64,000 bases of DNA from Anarhynchus alexandrinus (taxonomy: Eukaryota > Chordata > Aves > Charadriiformes > Charadriidae). This document shows, piece after piece, positions 22,601 through 36,218 of this stretch. Under the pieces are notes generated by a model. That model was not told the origin of the DNA and did no database searches. It was given only the letters and a program-made list of their open reading frames with translations. The stretch's first letter is position 1. Each line of letters starts with the position of its first letter. Made by a program: the position numbers and the translations under genes. Location: positions 290,437-354,436 of the forward strand of contig VUYV01000016.1 in NCBI GenBank assembly GCA_008711295.1, in the 5' to 3' direction.

Positions 22601-25600
22601 CTGAGTGTGCAGGGGTTTCAAATTATTTTAGGTTCTATCTGGGGCACTCTTCCCAAGTTCTTTTTTTTCCTGCAAGTGGAAGGACTGGACCATAGTTGGA
22701 ATATTATTCTGTCATAGAAATGACCTGGTAGCAGCAGCAGAGCCACTAAGAAAACCAGAAAGCTATTAGTCTGAAAGCCATAATAAAGCTGCCTGAGCTG
22801 GCAGAGCTCCTTATCGGCACAGATTTGTTTACATGCAAGTCTGCGCAAAAGGAAAGGCTCCCCAGATGCTTACGGGAACAGGACATTAGTGGGCATTTGT
22901 CCTGGGAAGCCTCCCGGGGCTTGGGACTCGCCTCCTGGGAGCAGAAGCAGTGGGAGCACCGGGCTCCTTGCAAGGAAATACTCACACCAAGGGATGTTTT
23001 ACCTCTTGTTCCTATAACTTGTTGTTAGAATGCTTTTTTTTATTATTCTTTTATTTTTTTCTTGCGTCCAAAAGCTTGGTGTGATGCCTTGCAAGTGCTG
23101 AAAGTGCTGACTAGTTTGTATTGGGTGGTCTGGGGCTGTGTATCGATGGGGCATATAAAATGCGGTGTCGTAATAACCTCTCGCCACGTCTTCCTTGCAG
23201 ATGGAGAGCATTTAAGAGAACAAGAGAATTAAATTAAATGCTGTCCCTTAGCGCTTGCATGCAGAGGGATCTCTCCTCCCACTGATGTGCTGGTAGGGCA
23301 AGCACTATTATACAACAAATACTTCTGGGGGAGTTCCATTGTAGTATGGGGGAAGGTGAAGAAGAGGACAGACTTAAAAAATAAAAAAATAAATAAAAAA
23401 AAACCCAACCAACAACCCCTCCTTTTAATTTCAGAGGGAAATTTAGGGATATTACTGTTGGAATCCCACCAGGACACCTGGCTAGTGCACACACCCTCTG
23501 GCTGCAAAAATAAACTGTGGGATTTCTACGGCCAAACAATCCAACCCATCCTGTTTAATTCAGTCTGGGATTTTGAGCTCAGAGAAGTCAGAGCGGTAAT
23601 TTGCCTGTTCATGATGGGCAACATGAAGCATTTATTTTTGTGGCGGCAGCGGTGTAAGAGCCCGCACCAGGGTGCTGCGCTGCAAAAAAAAATGCTTCAG
23701 CTCTGCTGAATGCCCTGTTATTCCTGAATCTCATAATAGATCCTGGTCATCTGCTTTGCCGGGTGAGCCATTAGATAATTTGGCAATGCGGGGAGGGTTG
23801 TGCTCTTCAGCCTCCTCAAGGCTGTTCCTGAAGTGGTGGCTGAAGCAATGTGGCTGGGGAAATTGCAATACACCTTTCCAACCAGGGGTTGCCTAAGTAA
23901 AGGAAAATTGGGCCGTTTCATCTGCTCCTGCAATTACTGGCCCTGAAATACAAACTGGTGAAAGATAATTGCTAATTGCAAAAGCACGGGGAAAGTTTTG
24001 CACATTTTTTCCCCAAAGTTGTGCATCTGTTCTTTGTGGGGAGCTGGCTGCAAGGGCAAAACATGGTGAGAAAACATTTTTAGTATACTCTACTACTTTT
24101 TTTTTTGGCATAGCTTGAGATTCTCCCCTGTCAATAGTAAATGCTGGAAGGGATTTCCATTTTAGCTCATTCCGTTTCGTGGCTGAATTTTTTTTTCCAA
24201 TGCAAATGAATGAAAGTTATTAAATACTCATAGCAAGGACTGTGAAGTACTGATATGGATACTGGAAACTCAAATGTGTGCCTACTCTTCAGAGCCCACA
24301 GCAGCCCTTGTGCAACACTGGGCCTGGTAGTTACAAAAAATAAGTAAAAAATTAAAAACAAACAAACAAAAAAAAAAAAACCCCACCCAACCACTCTAAA
24401 CCCATAAAGCACCCTAAGCAGAAGTGAGATAAACATGCCCAGGGCTGAGGACACCAGTTACTGGTTAACACAGAGCCCAAGGGCAGGACCACGGGCTGAG
24501 CATCCCCGCTCCCTCCACAGAGGTTCCTTCACTAGCCCCAGTTTTGGCCGATGTTTTCCCCTCTCTGAGGCTGTTTTACCCCATCCAGCCCCTCTCACGT
24601 AGAGCAGGAGCACAGTGTCAATGCCTGTAACCCCGCTGCTCCTGCTCCCTGCATCACGCAGCGGCACGAGGTTGTGGTATTTGATAGCAATGATGCTTCA
24701 ACAGCGTTATGTTGCATTTCAAAATAAGAGGCAAAGCGTTGCTTTGCTTAGAAAACATTGGGGGCTCCCGCATTTGCTTTGGTCTCCAAGTGCCTCAGAG
24801 CCAGGCGTGGGCAGAAATGGTTTCACTCATGTGTTTTTTCTGAAGTTTCTGCTTCTCTTTTTTCTTTTTTTTTTTTTTCCCCCCTTGAAATTTTAAAACT
24901 TCAGCAGAACTTAAAACCACAGGCTCAGAGCTTGAGGTTTTCCCCAGTAAACAGATGCCACTTTCAAAGCTGTTATTCTCCAGTATATTGAGGAAAATAT
25001 TGCACAAGGGAAATATTGTACGAGTATGGGAGGAGAAGAGACAAGCAGGGGTGTGCCCGAGCTGTGAACTGTACTGAGGTCTAATAAGGAGCTTACTGTG
25101 CACCCGTAGCTTTGTTGCACCTTCTGTTCCCGCCTGTGAATACAGCACTGGTACCTTAATTCATTGCAGCCTCAGAAGCGCTATAAAGGTGAATAATCTG
25201 CATTGACCAGGAGCTTACAGCAGTGACGCCGGCTGTGTTCCCACAGAGTGTGGCATGTGGATGTGGGGCAGCATCTTCCCTAAGAACCCTGCTAAAACCC
25301 AAGCGGATCAAGCGCTATCCCAATCGGCTCTCGTTATTGCTGGACTATAACGACATATTTCATTGCAAATGGCTTTTTCCAGTGCAGATTTGACACCTCT
25401 CCTGTGCTGGTGGATGTCCAGCACTGGTCATCGAGAGCCAGGCTTGCCGATGGCCGCAGGGAGTCCTCAGAGACAAGCCGAGCGGGAGGGTAGATGCAGG
25501 CAGGTGGGCAAGTTGCTACCTGTCTAAATATTGAACTAATGCAGAAAGAAAGTATTGCACCATTTCTCTCTCTGGTGATATGTGAGGACTTGTTTCCCTC

Positions 25601-28600
25601 TGTGCTTCGTAAGGTTTCTTTCCCACGGAAAAAAGGTGGTCCTTATTACATGGGAACGGCAAGCTGTGGGAAACATCTTTGACCTTGAGCCAAGCTTAGG
25701 CGACAGAAGCCTTGGAGATGCTGTTAGCTTCAGCTTCTGGTTTTGCTTGTGGAATATGAATGGAAATAAATTGGTCTCTGTTAGGGCTGCAAACGAGACT
25801 TGGGATGAGCCAAGTGGAACGTGTTATAGGGCTGGCTGTCCGTGCCCTCCCAGGGCTGTACAGAGCTGCAGCCAAGCGAGGACTGTTGCACACTGTCCCG
25901 TTTTCACTAAAACTGGGAGCAGAGGGGGTCCGAGATGGTCACCCATACTCTGTGTCCTCCCCCTTTGGTACCAGAGGGGGAATCCAAAAGGAAGCACCAT
26001 CATCCTTTGCACTCACAGATCCAGCCTCTACCGCGCATGATCCCACCAGTGGGGAACAGTCAGGTCCAGAAAGGCTGGTGGGGTCCAAGGTGGAGGTTTA
26101 GGGGGCTCTTGTTGACTTTCAGGGGCTCGCATTGACATTTAGGATAATCACGCATGCGCATAAATGAAGGTGTCTCCAAGTGTCTGTGGCTTCCTTTCTG
26201 GAGCAGAGCCACAGGAGTGGTGGGCTTTTTTTATTAAATATTAATTTCCTCCCTTTATAGACTGTTTACTCGTAATGCACAATTTCCTGCCTGCTTTCCC
26301 TCGCCCTCCTGTTAGACTTTCTGCGTCTGTGGCTTTTCCCCCAAACTTCCTGGCTGAGGTTTGCCACTTGGCAACCCCAAGTGTCAAATGTGCGCACGGG
26401 AAAGAATTCGGTGGCACAAACTGGCTTAAGTGGGGTATCAGCTTGCTCTGGCTTTGCACCCTAAACACCAACTTCTTGCAAGTAAATCATGCTTAGCTCA
26501 GCAGCAATTCCCACACCCGGTGGGCCCAGGAGGGACCGGTGTGACTCAGCGAGGCACGCGCCAGAGGCTCCATCCCTCCACCTCCATCTCCAACACACCC
26601 AGCTGGCTTGTTTCTTATTTTTCTTTTTTTTTTTTTCTGTCCCAGCCCAGCTGCATTGAATTGCTTTTCCTCTCCCCCGCTACCTCCTGTTGATGTACTC
26701 GCTCAGGTGAAGGAGATGGGTTTGGAGGCAGCTGAAACCTGCCGGAGGGAAACATGAAGGAAAAGGCAGGGTTGTAAACAACCCCGGGGGCTCGGGGAGG
26801 GATGGGTGTTGCCCTGCCTGGGCAGCAATAGCTGGAAGGAAAGGGAGGGTGGAAATCCTCCGAGGGGATGAGTGGCTCCCCTGGACACTCCCGGAGTTGC
26901 AGGAGCATCAGCTGGGGCTTGGTTGGGTGGTGCGGGATGTGTTTGCTTCTTCCTCCCTCCCTGGAGACCGGGTTAAAAAATTAATATGGCTCAAATGACC
27001 AGGGATTGATCAAGGGATGCGGTGTGACAAGGTCATGAGATTCAACCTGCAGTGGTAGAAGGAGGATAATTCATTCCTTGCTTTCAAAAGTGGCGGTGTC
27101 GTTCTCCTAATAATACTTCTGCAAGCAAATTGGTCTTCTGTGCATCTTCTATCCCCAGAAAGATAACATTTGTTAGACATACGCTGGATGCACTGCCCCT
27201 TTGGGGGACTCCTGGTGGTCACTGCACGTGGGGGAACAGAGATCCTGTAGAAAAAAACAGGGGTTACAAAATGTCGTTGTTAACAGGGGAGTTTGGAGCT
27301 GCTGATCCGCTACCAGCAGTGCGAGGAGGCTGACAGCCCCCTGCTACAGGGATGCGGTCGCCCCAGCTCCTCTCCCCATCTGCTGCCAAGGAGAGGTCCC
27401 ATCGAGGGGTGCATTAAGAAGGAAGATGAGCCTACAGCTCAAATGTGGGATTTTTTTATCTTTTTTTAAGAAGCTTGGCAGAAAAGTATCTCGTAGCACA
27501 TGAAAACATTGAGGTCATTCCCCTGGGGACCCCATGCAGAAGGAGATGATCTGAGCAATGCCTGGACTGCTCTCACTGAGCTTTGCAATTCGTGCCTACC
27601 AGAACCAGGCTCTTTTTGAGGCTATTTCTTTAGTTATACCCAGGAAATCTTTGCCTTCGAAAGAGGATGAGGATGGACAGACTGCCTGGGAGGGGCAGGT
27701 GCCTTTGGTTTGCTCAGGGAGCAAGGGTGCGGTGAACACAGCACTTGCCCTTCCAGTGACACAAGAGTAACCCCAAGAAAAATCTGTTTTCTTTTATGCT
27801 AATGAATTTTGTCACCCAGAGGCAAAAGAAATTGGATATTTATAGCTGATGTGCAGCGTGTGGAGCTGAAAGAAAGATTAGCCCAGCTCGCTTTCCGCTT
27901 CCCCGCTGTGAGCGTGGAGGCAGACTCTGGGCATCTCTTCCACAGTACCTCTAACTGGGAATAGCGTGGGCTTCTTATTCCTATCGCTTTCTTTTTTCCT
28001 CTTTTTCTATTTTTTTTTTAATTTTTTCTTTTTTTTTCACTTCTCTGCAAATTCAGAATTAGATTCTGGGAGAGAGCACCGCTTTTGGGAGCCCCAGCCA
28101 GTGCCTTTCTGGGGCCACGTGCTTTCACAGATTGTGCCCCTGGGTTTCGGTCGAGCCTCACGTGTCCCATCTCTTTGCAAGAAGCTGCTCTGGCTTCTTG
28201 CAGGGAGCTCAGCAGAAGTTAGGGCTGTGTCAGGAGCCAGCTGGTAAGCATTGCTGGAGCTTTATTTCTAGTGTCATCAAAGCCGGCTGAATCCAGTATA
28301 AACAAGCGGGTTATCTTTAGCTAACATTATTCAATATAAGCCTCATAATATAACCATATATAAACAGAAAGTCAAGGGGAAGCCAAAGATAAGCTCTGTG
28401 CATGTGAGCTGGCCCCCACTTTTTTGATGGTTTTGTTTTCTACGGCCCAGGGTTCAGCTGGAAGTCATGCCTAAGGTAGCAAGAAGTGGCCGGCGCTTCA
28501 TTCGTGAGAGCCTGGATGCCGGGAGGGCTTTGGGTTTAAACTCCAAAGGTTTAGAGCCCAAGTTCAGTGAATGCACTGGAATAACCACTAGTTTTGCTCC

Positions 28601-29613
28601 TCCCCTTGTTTCTAGCTCGCATCCCCTGGGATTCGGGCCTTGGCGGCTGCGAAAGATGCTGCTGGGTCTATTTTCTCACCCGGGACGTGTGACGCTGTAG
28701 CCCCCGGCGCGAGGAAGTCCTGGTCGTTCCCTGCCCTGCGGTATGCGGAGCCGTGTCCCGCTCTGCCCCACTTCTCAAATGCATAGAAATCCCTCCACTA
28801 GTCATCTACCTGCCGACAGCATTTGCTCACATAGGAAGTGTTGTGCTTAACCGCGGGCAAGCAATAAACCGCAAAGATTTTGCGAGTGGGAAATAAATAT
28901 CTGTTCCCACCCAGGCCAAAATAAGTAAATAAATGTGTAAATATTTCCTTCACAACTCAGTCCCTGGAATTGCACCATACTTCAGCTTTCATTTAAAAAA
29001 AAAAAAAAAAAAGAAGTTGTTTTGGTTGTGGAGAAATGCTCAGAAACCTACCCCATCCTTGCACTTAAAACCCCAAAAGCACATAAAATGGAGCTAAAAA
29101 AAAAAAAGCTAAAAAACAAGATTACAAAACGCTATCAGCGTGATCCTCAGTCATAGCTCTGAGCAGAAGCTGGGCTGTGACTTGTGTGGCTCCTGAACAC
29201 GGGGGTGATGGTAGCCCAGCCTGCCCTGGGCAGGGGCTGGTCCCTTTCCAGTCCTGGGGGAGCATCTCCCCACACCACTGCCTCTTTAGGAATAACAACC
29301 ACGCTGGAAACTTTTCACTTTTGGGGGGGTTTAACCAAAACCTGTGTGCGTCTGGACTCTTTACAAGGAGTTGCCATAAATCTGGAGTTTGTGGGATCTC
29401 TGTTCTGCAGCCGAGGCAGACGTGCCCTCTTCTGGCTGAGCTTCACAGAAGCCACCGAGGCTCGTTGAGCCTTGGGATCGCTAACGGGAGGGGGACTGCA
29501 GGGATTGCATGGTCCCTTTTGCAGGATCAGAACATGAAGTGTGCATCCTGCATCATTTTGAGACCTGATGTAATTACAGAAGTTCTGGAGAGTTTCCATC
29601 CTGGGGAAAAAAA
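13681..29613. other. Non-coding intergenic stretch up to the assembly gap
   Basis: I find no supportable exon. Simple-sequence patches: TATATA runs at 16573-16605, A-rich tracts at 22266-22285, 23366-23402 and 24338-24380, T-rich tract at 27988-28040, A-run at 28994-29012. The longest open frame, 329 codons on the minus strand at 21206-22195, has no recognisable domain and composition like its surroundings. Homeobox-like AT motifs near 27790-27860 and 28260-28370 might be regulatory but this cannot be shown from one sequence. Confidence 0.5.
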
Positions 29614-29653
29614 NNNNNNNNNNNNNNNNNNNNNNNNNNNNNNNNNNNNNNNN
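29614..29653. other. Assembly gap (40 N)
   Basis: Forty unknown bases, preceded by a run of A and followed by a run of about 16 T. Open frames running through it are not meaningful. Confidence 0.99.
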
Positions 29654-32600
29654 TTTTTTTTTTTTTTTAAAGCCAGCATGATGACCACGTGCAGGCTCTC
29701 CTTGAGCTCCTGGGAGGTATATTTTGACAGCAGTTTTCATAGATTGCAGTAGAGCAGATGGATTTAAAAAAAAAAATATTAGGAGGGAAGCAAAAGCCTT
29801 GTGCTGTTACAAGCTGTTTACCTTAGCAATAATGACATGGTTTGGGGGGGAACAACAAAAAAAATACCTTTTTGCATGCAAAACAAACACTTTGAGTTGC
29901 GCCCCAGAGCACAGCTTGGGAGAGCTGCTGTGACCTGGTGGACTATATAGAGCAATTCCAACATGGCTTTCGTTTTCCACGTGCTCAAGTTGGTCCAAGT
30001 TTTCTTTCCTTTGGTGTTTTTTTTTGGGTTTTTTTTTTTTTTTAATTTAACTCTTTTACCACTTACATCTTGTATTTACCCACGGAAACGGGGCTGCTCG
30101 GCATTTCAATGGCAGGAAGGCAGGAGCTGCCGAGCCCCGCGTGGCATCGCTGTCTGCTGAAAGGTCAGACCTCCGCATCCGTCTTATTATTGTGCCGCTT
30201 GCGATGCTGGCGGTGGGATCCTGAGGTGCTTCCTTACATTTAAATAGGATGGAGGAGTAACCGCTTCTGAGCTGGGCTGCCTCCCCATCACCAACACCCT
30301 CAGCTGCAAAACTATTGTAGGGCTTAGAAACGGGGTAGCCCTGCTCTGGGGCAAACAGACAGCTCCTTTTGGGGAGGAAGGGAAAAAAAAAAAAATCTCT
30401 AAAATCACCGGGAAAAGGTCAAGCAAGGTTTTATTTTCTTTCTTTGACTCCAGGCAGAATCAAATCCCACCTCATTTGAAGCACTGCTGGGATCTCAGAT
30501 GTTCCTGGGCGGATGCTGGTACAAGATGCCCTTTGCTCAGCATTGGTGTTGATTTGTGTGTGAATAAAGCCCAGGTGCTGACCCCAGGATGCTTTGAGCT
30601 GCCGAAACAGGCTGGGCTGGTACGAAGTGGTGAGCTGGAGAGCCAGCAAGCGCGTGTGCTTAAATCTTGTGCTCCCAAGCACCCTGGGAGGAGGTGGCTT
30701 GGGCAAGAGGAAGACCTCCAGATGCAGGAGGTGGCACAGAAAAATGTCAGTGAATATTCTTGTAATAGCTGGTGAAACAACATGGATTCCATCCAGAGGT
30801 CACTGCAGCTGGGGCAGAAGCTTCTGCTCTCTTTGGATTGGGTCCATAATTAACTTGCTCTACTAGTGCATTTCCATAGGTGACGAATAACTGGTGACCT
30901 GTGGTGCAGGGAGCCCCTTCCCTGTCCCCCGCTCCTCACCCCACAGGAGGTGATGGGAGGTGAGATGTGCAGCTGGGATGGATCTGTGTAATGGTGGCCA
31001 TCTCCATCCAACGGTGGCTTGCAGGTGGGTAGTGACCCCATTTGCAGTATTAGTTAGTCTGGTAAAGCAATTAGTAATTAGCTGTGGTCCTCACTGTCGT
31101 AGTGCATGAGGGTGAAATGAGTAGAAGGGCACTGCTTGCAGCAAGGCATAGGTAAATGAATAAAAATCCTGCATGCCCTGAATTGAGGCATGGGTTGGTT
31201 GACAGCGTTTGGGGATCCGGTACCTGGCCTTAAGCCTGACTTGATTTACTGGAGCTGCCAAGCGGTGCTTTAAACCACCTCTGCGGGTTTCCTCAGGAGT
31301 GCTCCTTTGGAAACCAAGGGTCACGCTGCCTTTTTTCCCCCTCCATGGACAAGATGAAATCTCTTTTTCTCCCCCTCTGGTGCGGTGCTGGTGGCGCAGT
31401 GTCAGCAGCGGAGGGCAGAGGCGATTTTTTTTTTTTGCCGGGGTTTCGCAGGAAAGCGAGGCGCTCCGCAGTACAATGCATTATTTCCTGCAGGGAGGGA
31501 CCCCGCAATACAGGAAAACATCAGCAGTTTTCTGCAGTCATTGCCCAGGCGCCGGCTGGCCCCGAGCTGTCCTGCCTCCCTGGTCGCTGTGTGTCCCCCC
31601 CCAGCACACGGTGGGGGCCGGCACCCCCAGGGCTGCACCCCACGGGCACCCAGGCACCATCAGGGCAGGGAGAAAGGGTGTTACAAGTCTTTTGCCGTTG
31701 CTATACCAATGCATATTGCAACTCTTTTAGAAAAAGAAAATAATAATTAAAAAAAATATTAAACAAGAGTAGATTTTTTTTTTTTTTTTTTTTTTTTGCT
31801 CGAATTGAGCTGCTGTTTATACTCGTAGCACAGCATCTTACATCCCCGCTGAGCTCAGATGCGGCTGCGCCCGAGGGGAGCGTGCAGGTACACGATGCAT
31901 CCGAGGCTTGCCTCGCCATACGTGGGTGCTTGAAGGCAGCCTTGTTTATAATTATTAACCTCCGGAATAAGAACTTCATAAATAAAAGATGGGGACATGG
32001 CGATTGTTCGTAACGTGGGCTATAAAGATAAGAGCTGGAAAGGTTGTGCAAAGTCCGCCCGGACCGTTCTCCGGCTGGCCAGAGGACACGTACCCTTCGT
32101 CCGGTGTCTGCGTTCCTCCCTCCTTATCGCCGTGCGGCAGGAGCCGGGCGCTGGTGCCAGGGGATGTGCTGGCTGCCCGGCTTTAGGTGACCAAACTGAA
32201 ACACAGCCTCTTTAGCAAAAAAAAAAAAATAAATTAAATAAGTACACAGCCCCTTGTCTGGTGCTGCTCTGCACTGGGGAGGGAGAAGCACTGGGCTCTA
32301 GGGTGCGTCTCAGCCATAGGAAAACCTCCCCTTGACTCTGGACCTGGCTCTGGTTGTGGGTTTGTTTTGGTTTTGTTTTGTTTTTTTTTTACCCCCTGTG
32401 CTGAACTGCCAAAAGCAGTGAAGAAAATGCTTACTCGGGACTTTAAAACAAAGGCACTTTATCTCTTTTACAGCACTACTTATTTGCGTCCCCATAGGCA
32501 GGCTCCTCCCCTGCACTATGATAAACATGTGTCTTATAGGCATCCGCTGCTTGATTTGCTTACCGCGGGGACGGCTGATTAACGGAGCCGGGGGCTGAGG

Positions 32601-34185
32601 TCACTGGTATTTTGGGGCTTTGATGCAGCTATATCCTGAGACCGCTGGCACCAGGCGAAAAATGTAAACAGCGACAAGTAAGATGTATTGGGCTCCAGTC
32701 TCCATCTCCAGAGACGCCGCAATGCCGTTATCGCTTCCAAATCGCTTGCTAATCTTCTCGGGAAGACTCGGATATTCACAGGACAGAGAGATGTCCCATC
32801 TTGGTTTTGGGAAGGGGAAACCCACTAGCTGCAGCCAGCAGAGCCGCAGGGATCGGGGCTGTAACCAGACCTTCTGGGGGCTGCATCCTGCTGACAGCAC
32901 CACGTGGAAGAGGGATGATCCCCCTTTTCCGAAGCTTAACGTTTCCCCATATTTCGGTCATTTATCAACAGGTCAAAGCTGTGTGTGCGTGCCCTACCGT
33001 AGTCGCAGCTGGTATGGGATTTCGTTGCCATCTGGTTAAATAATGGCCAATCTCACCTAATTCTAGTGTTTATAATTTGGTTGAAATGAATAAGACAACC
33101 TGTGGATGTTTCAGGCATGCCCTCTCCTGGAGTATTTCCCATGCTTTTTATCTTTCCCAGGAGCTAGGCTATCTGTAGGGGCTATCTGGGGATGCTTTCT
33201 GAGCATCCACATGGATTTCGGTGAAGGACAGCAGGTGGTGGTGGGAAGAGCCCTGCAGATAAGCAGCTGGATCCTGCAATTGTTATCCAAAAAGGAGCAG
33301 CGGGAGGAGAAAGGTGGGGAGGAACAAGGGAAGATCCCAGGTCCGGGGGGCAGAGGACGGGACGTGGATGGGCTGTCGTGGGGGTGTTTGCAAACCACTG
33401 CAAGCCCTTGGGGGGTACAAAAGGAAAAATTCCGGCTGTGCCTCGTCCCTCCCAGACACCTGCACGCCCTGGCCTGATCCAAACCCAGCTGGAGGCAAGT
33501 GCAGCCTTTCCACTGACCTCACTGGGGAAATATTCCCTCCCCCCCCTGTTTTTGCAGGAAGGAAAGGATTGGGGAATGAGAGACTGGACAAGCAGAAGGA
33601 TTTAAGGAAAAAATGCATGCTCTTGGCTGCGGCAAAATGTGATGAACCTGAACCTAAAAGCTTAGCCCATCCCCAAAGCCCTCTTGGGATTTCCCGATGA
33701 GATGGTACCCCTTTTTCTTGCTGCCAAGACCCTACGAGGGCTCCTGCTGAGATGGGGACTGTCTCCAAGCTGGACATCTTCAGCTGCAAGAGGACTGGGT
33801 GTCAGCTCCACTACCGCTCCTCGTACCCCTCTCCCGAATTAAAAGTTTCAAATTCTTTTTTTTCCCCCCTAAGGCTGCCCTTTGGGACCAAGCAAAAGCA
33901 CTGTGCTGAGGCTGCGCTTCCCGTTAACCCCTCCTGATGAAGCTGATTCATTTCTCTTAAACAGCTCATTCTGGGTGGCTTGGTGTGGTTTTCAGAAAAT
34001 TATCATGAAATGCTGGAAAAGGCTCGTCAGGCAGCTCTGCCTATCGATATTGCAACACACCAACAGGACAGCCAGAGCTGGGGCTTCCAGAAATAGTAAC
34101 CCCTAGATTATTCTTAGGGAGGTGTGTTTGCGCCGGTGTGGAAGCAGGTTGCACCACATGTGCACTGTAAATTCAGGAGAAAAAA
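29654..34185. other. Non-coding intergenic stretch
   Basis: No supported gene. T-rich runs at 30019-30047 and 31772-31798 and an A-run at 32216-32230 are the only repeats I see. Several overlapping open frames of 100-170 codons near 33.1-33.8 kb have no domain content. Confidence 0.5.
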
Positions 34186-34262
34186 AAAAAAAAAAAGATA
34201 ATATGATTCCCATCTTGCAAAGAAACAGAGGGCAAAGTTACTTTCCCAAATAGATGCAATGA
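34186..34262 (+). mobile_element. Ancient MIR/LINE 3'-tail relic
   Basis: The sequence resembles the conserved tail of MIR-type and L2/CR1-like elements: a TATGATTCCCATCTTGCA-type block, then a GAAACAGAGGGCAAAGT block, then a degraded 'cttgcccaaggtcacac' equivalent. Heavily diverged; recognised by pattern only. Confidence 0.45.
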
Positions 34263-36114
34263 GAGTTATGATATTACTGGCATTACTGCAGCGCCCAGGC
34301 GTGGGTGCAAGTGGGTGCTCCGCTTTCCGCTGGTGCAGCAGACCCTGCGCCCGCCATGGAGCCAGGGCAGCTCATCCTCTCTGCCCCTCTGAACCGCTGT
34401 GGCTATAGCGGGTGGGTCATTATCAGCCATGCAAGATTTTACTTTTAATCTCATTTTTTGTATTGGCAGAATTTAAAACCAGCAACATCTACTTGACTCT
34501 TCAAAAGGCAGGGGTGGAAACGCAGCATCCCGCGGTTCAGCTCGTGGTTGTAGGAATGTGCAGTGCTGGCGCCGTCCTCCTCCTCTTCCCTTGGAGCTCT
34601 TCCCTGCCCTAGTTCTCAAGCTTGCTCTATTTATTTATAATTTTTGCTATTAACGGATGGCACCAAGAACAGCAAAGCCGTGGGGTGACAGTGTAACAGT
34701 GCTCCTGGTGACATCCCACTTCACTTGAGTAGCGAAGTCAATACCAGAGCCCCATCCAAACCACAAATTCCCCTCTAGGTGATGATAAATTTCGCCTGCT
34801 GGAATTATAACCCCTTTATGATACGATCTGTATGTCTTCTGAGAAAGAGAGGTTTTTAATGTAAGACAGTACTCCTTTATTTATCCTCAGCAAATTCCCA
34901 TCTTGGCTCAACAGAGCGGATTTGTGCAGCCCCCCCCAGTTTATGTACAAAAGCTACAAATCACTGGATGCATCGTAATGCTCCAGACTGAATCTCGGAT
35001 ATGATCTTGCTTGTACGTGTGTCTTGAAGTTCGTAGCATTCGGGACTGACCTCCTGTGTAACTCGGGCTATAAATTTCACGCAGCAGTTTTGGTGCTGAG
35101 TGAGAATAATGCGTGTTTGAACTCTCACTTCGCTTTAAAAAGGCATTTGGTCTTGATTAAAATACTGTAAAGGTGGAGAATCCACCACGTCCCTGGACAA
35201 TCTGTCTTGGGGTGAAACAGCCGCAGCTCCAGTAAGGGGGAGAAGAGGAATGAGGGTTTTATTCATATGTGATCAATCTGCGCATGTCGGCCCCACATCT
35301 GTCTCCAGGTGTTCCAGCTGCAGCCGCTAACCGAAAACACCAGCGTGCATATTTGGGGGTAGCCAGTGCTACACAACGGCCTCAATCCTGCCCAAGCCTT
35401 TCGTTGCTGGCACGAAGCAAACTCCTATTTTGCTGATAAGGCATACAGCTTCTTTCTTCGTGTAAATCATCCCATACGTTTATTTCAGCCGCGAACTTGG
35501 GAGGAAGGCAGGCTGAAGCTTTGCTATTTCTCCATTTAAGTCACAAGTCATTGATGGCAGTGTCACACGTGCGGTGTGTGCAGCTCTGGCTGTGTGGCCA
35601 GCCTGCAAGCTCGGGGTTTCGGAGAGCAGAAAGCTGTGCTGCTGCCGTGCCATCCCTGCACCATTGCTCCTCCATCCTCCTAACTCCGCTGCTTCATTTA
35701 GGGCTCTGCTGGGTCCTGATCCCTCCCAAGAGCATTTTCCATGGAGACTAGGTGGGAAGCATCCTCAAAAGATGCTTTTTTTGACTCGGTTCATGCACTT
35801 GCGCTGGGTTGAGTTACCCCTCCCTTCCTTGCAGGCTGGCTGGGATATTATTCACTTATGGAACTCTTGGGGCTTCTGCAACCCTCTTCATGCCCCACGG
35901 CTGAACTGGCTGTCCATGAAGCACATGAGCAACCTCTGTGGCTCTCGGTGCCAAAGGGGAGAGAACAAACTCCCGCAGCCCCGTGAGAACAGGCTCTCTG
36001 GTATGAATTGGGAGCTGCTGAGATTACACCAGAAAAATACATGTTGTGGTCCTCGCTCTGTTGCCATGGCAATGAGCTCCTGGTTTACATCAGCAGAGCC
36101 GGATGGGGTCAAGC
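34263..36114. other. Non-coding intergenic stretch
   Basis: Apart from the ancient CR1 fragment at about 35.1-35.2 kb I see no gene or repeat here. Confidence 0.5.
35139..35218 (-). mobile_element. Ancient CR1 fragment
   Basis: Plus-strand text resembles the reverse complement of an old sauropsid CR1 family: a 'catttggtcttgattaaaat' block followed by 'ggagaatccaccac' and a degraded 'ttgttccaatgg' block. The wording is close to the form common in turtles and crocodilians, so the insertion probably predates birds. Confidence 0.55.
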
Positions 36115-36218
36115 ATGGTTTGCCTGCCTGCTCCCATCTTCTCCAGCCTTCAGCCCCAANTGCGTGGTTTGCCTGCCTGCCCAAGGAGCTCCCATCTTCT
36201 CCAGCCTTCAGCCCCAAA
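36112..36218. repeat. Short direct duplication around a single N, probable assembly join
   Basis: A segment of about 45 bases (36115-36159, beginning TGGTTTGCCTGCCTG and ending CAGCCCCAA) is repeated at 36164-36217, with a 9-base insertion in the second copy. A lone N at 36160 sits between the copies. This is the pattern left when two overlapping contig ends or two alleles are joined without merging. Confidence 0.75.

Noticed and set aside
29177..29752. 191-codon open frame across the assembly gap
   Set aside because: It runs through unknown bases and a T-run, so the frame is an artefact.
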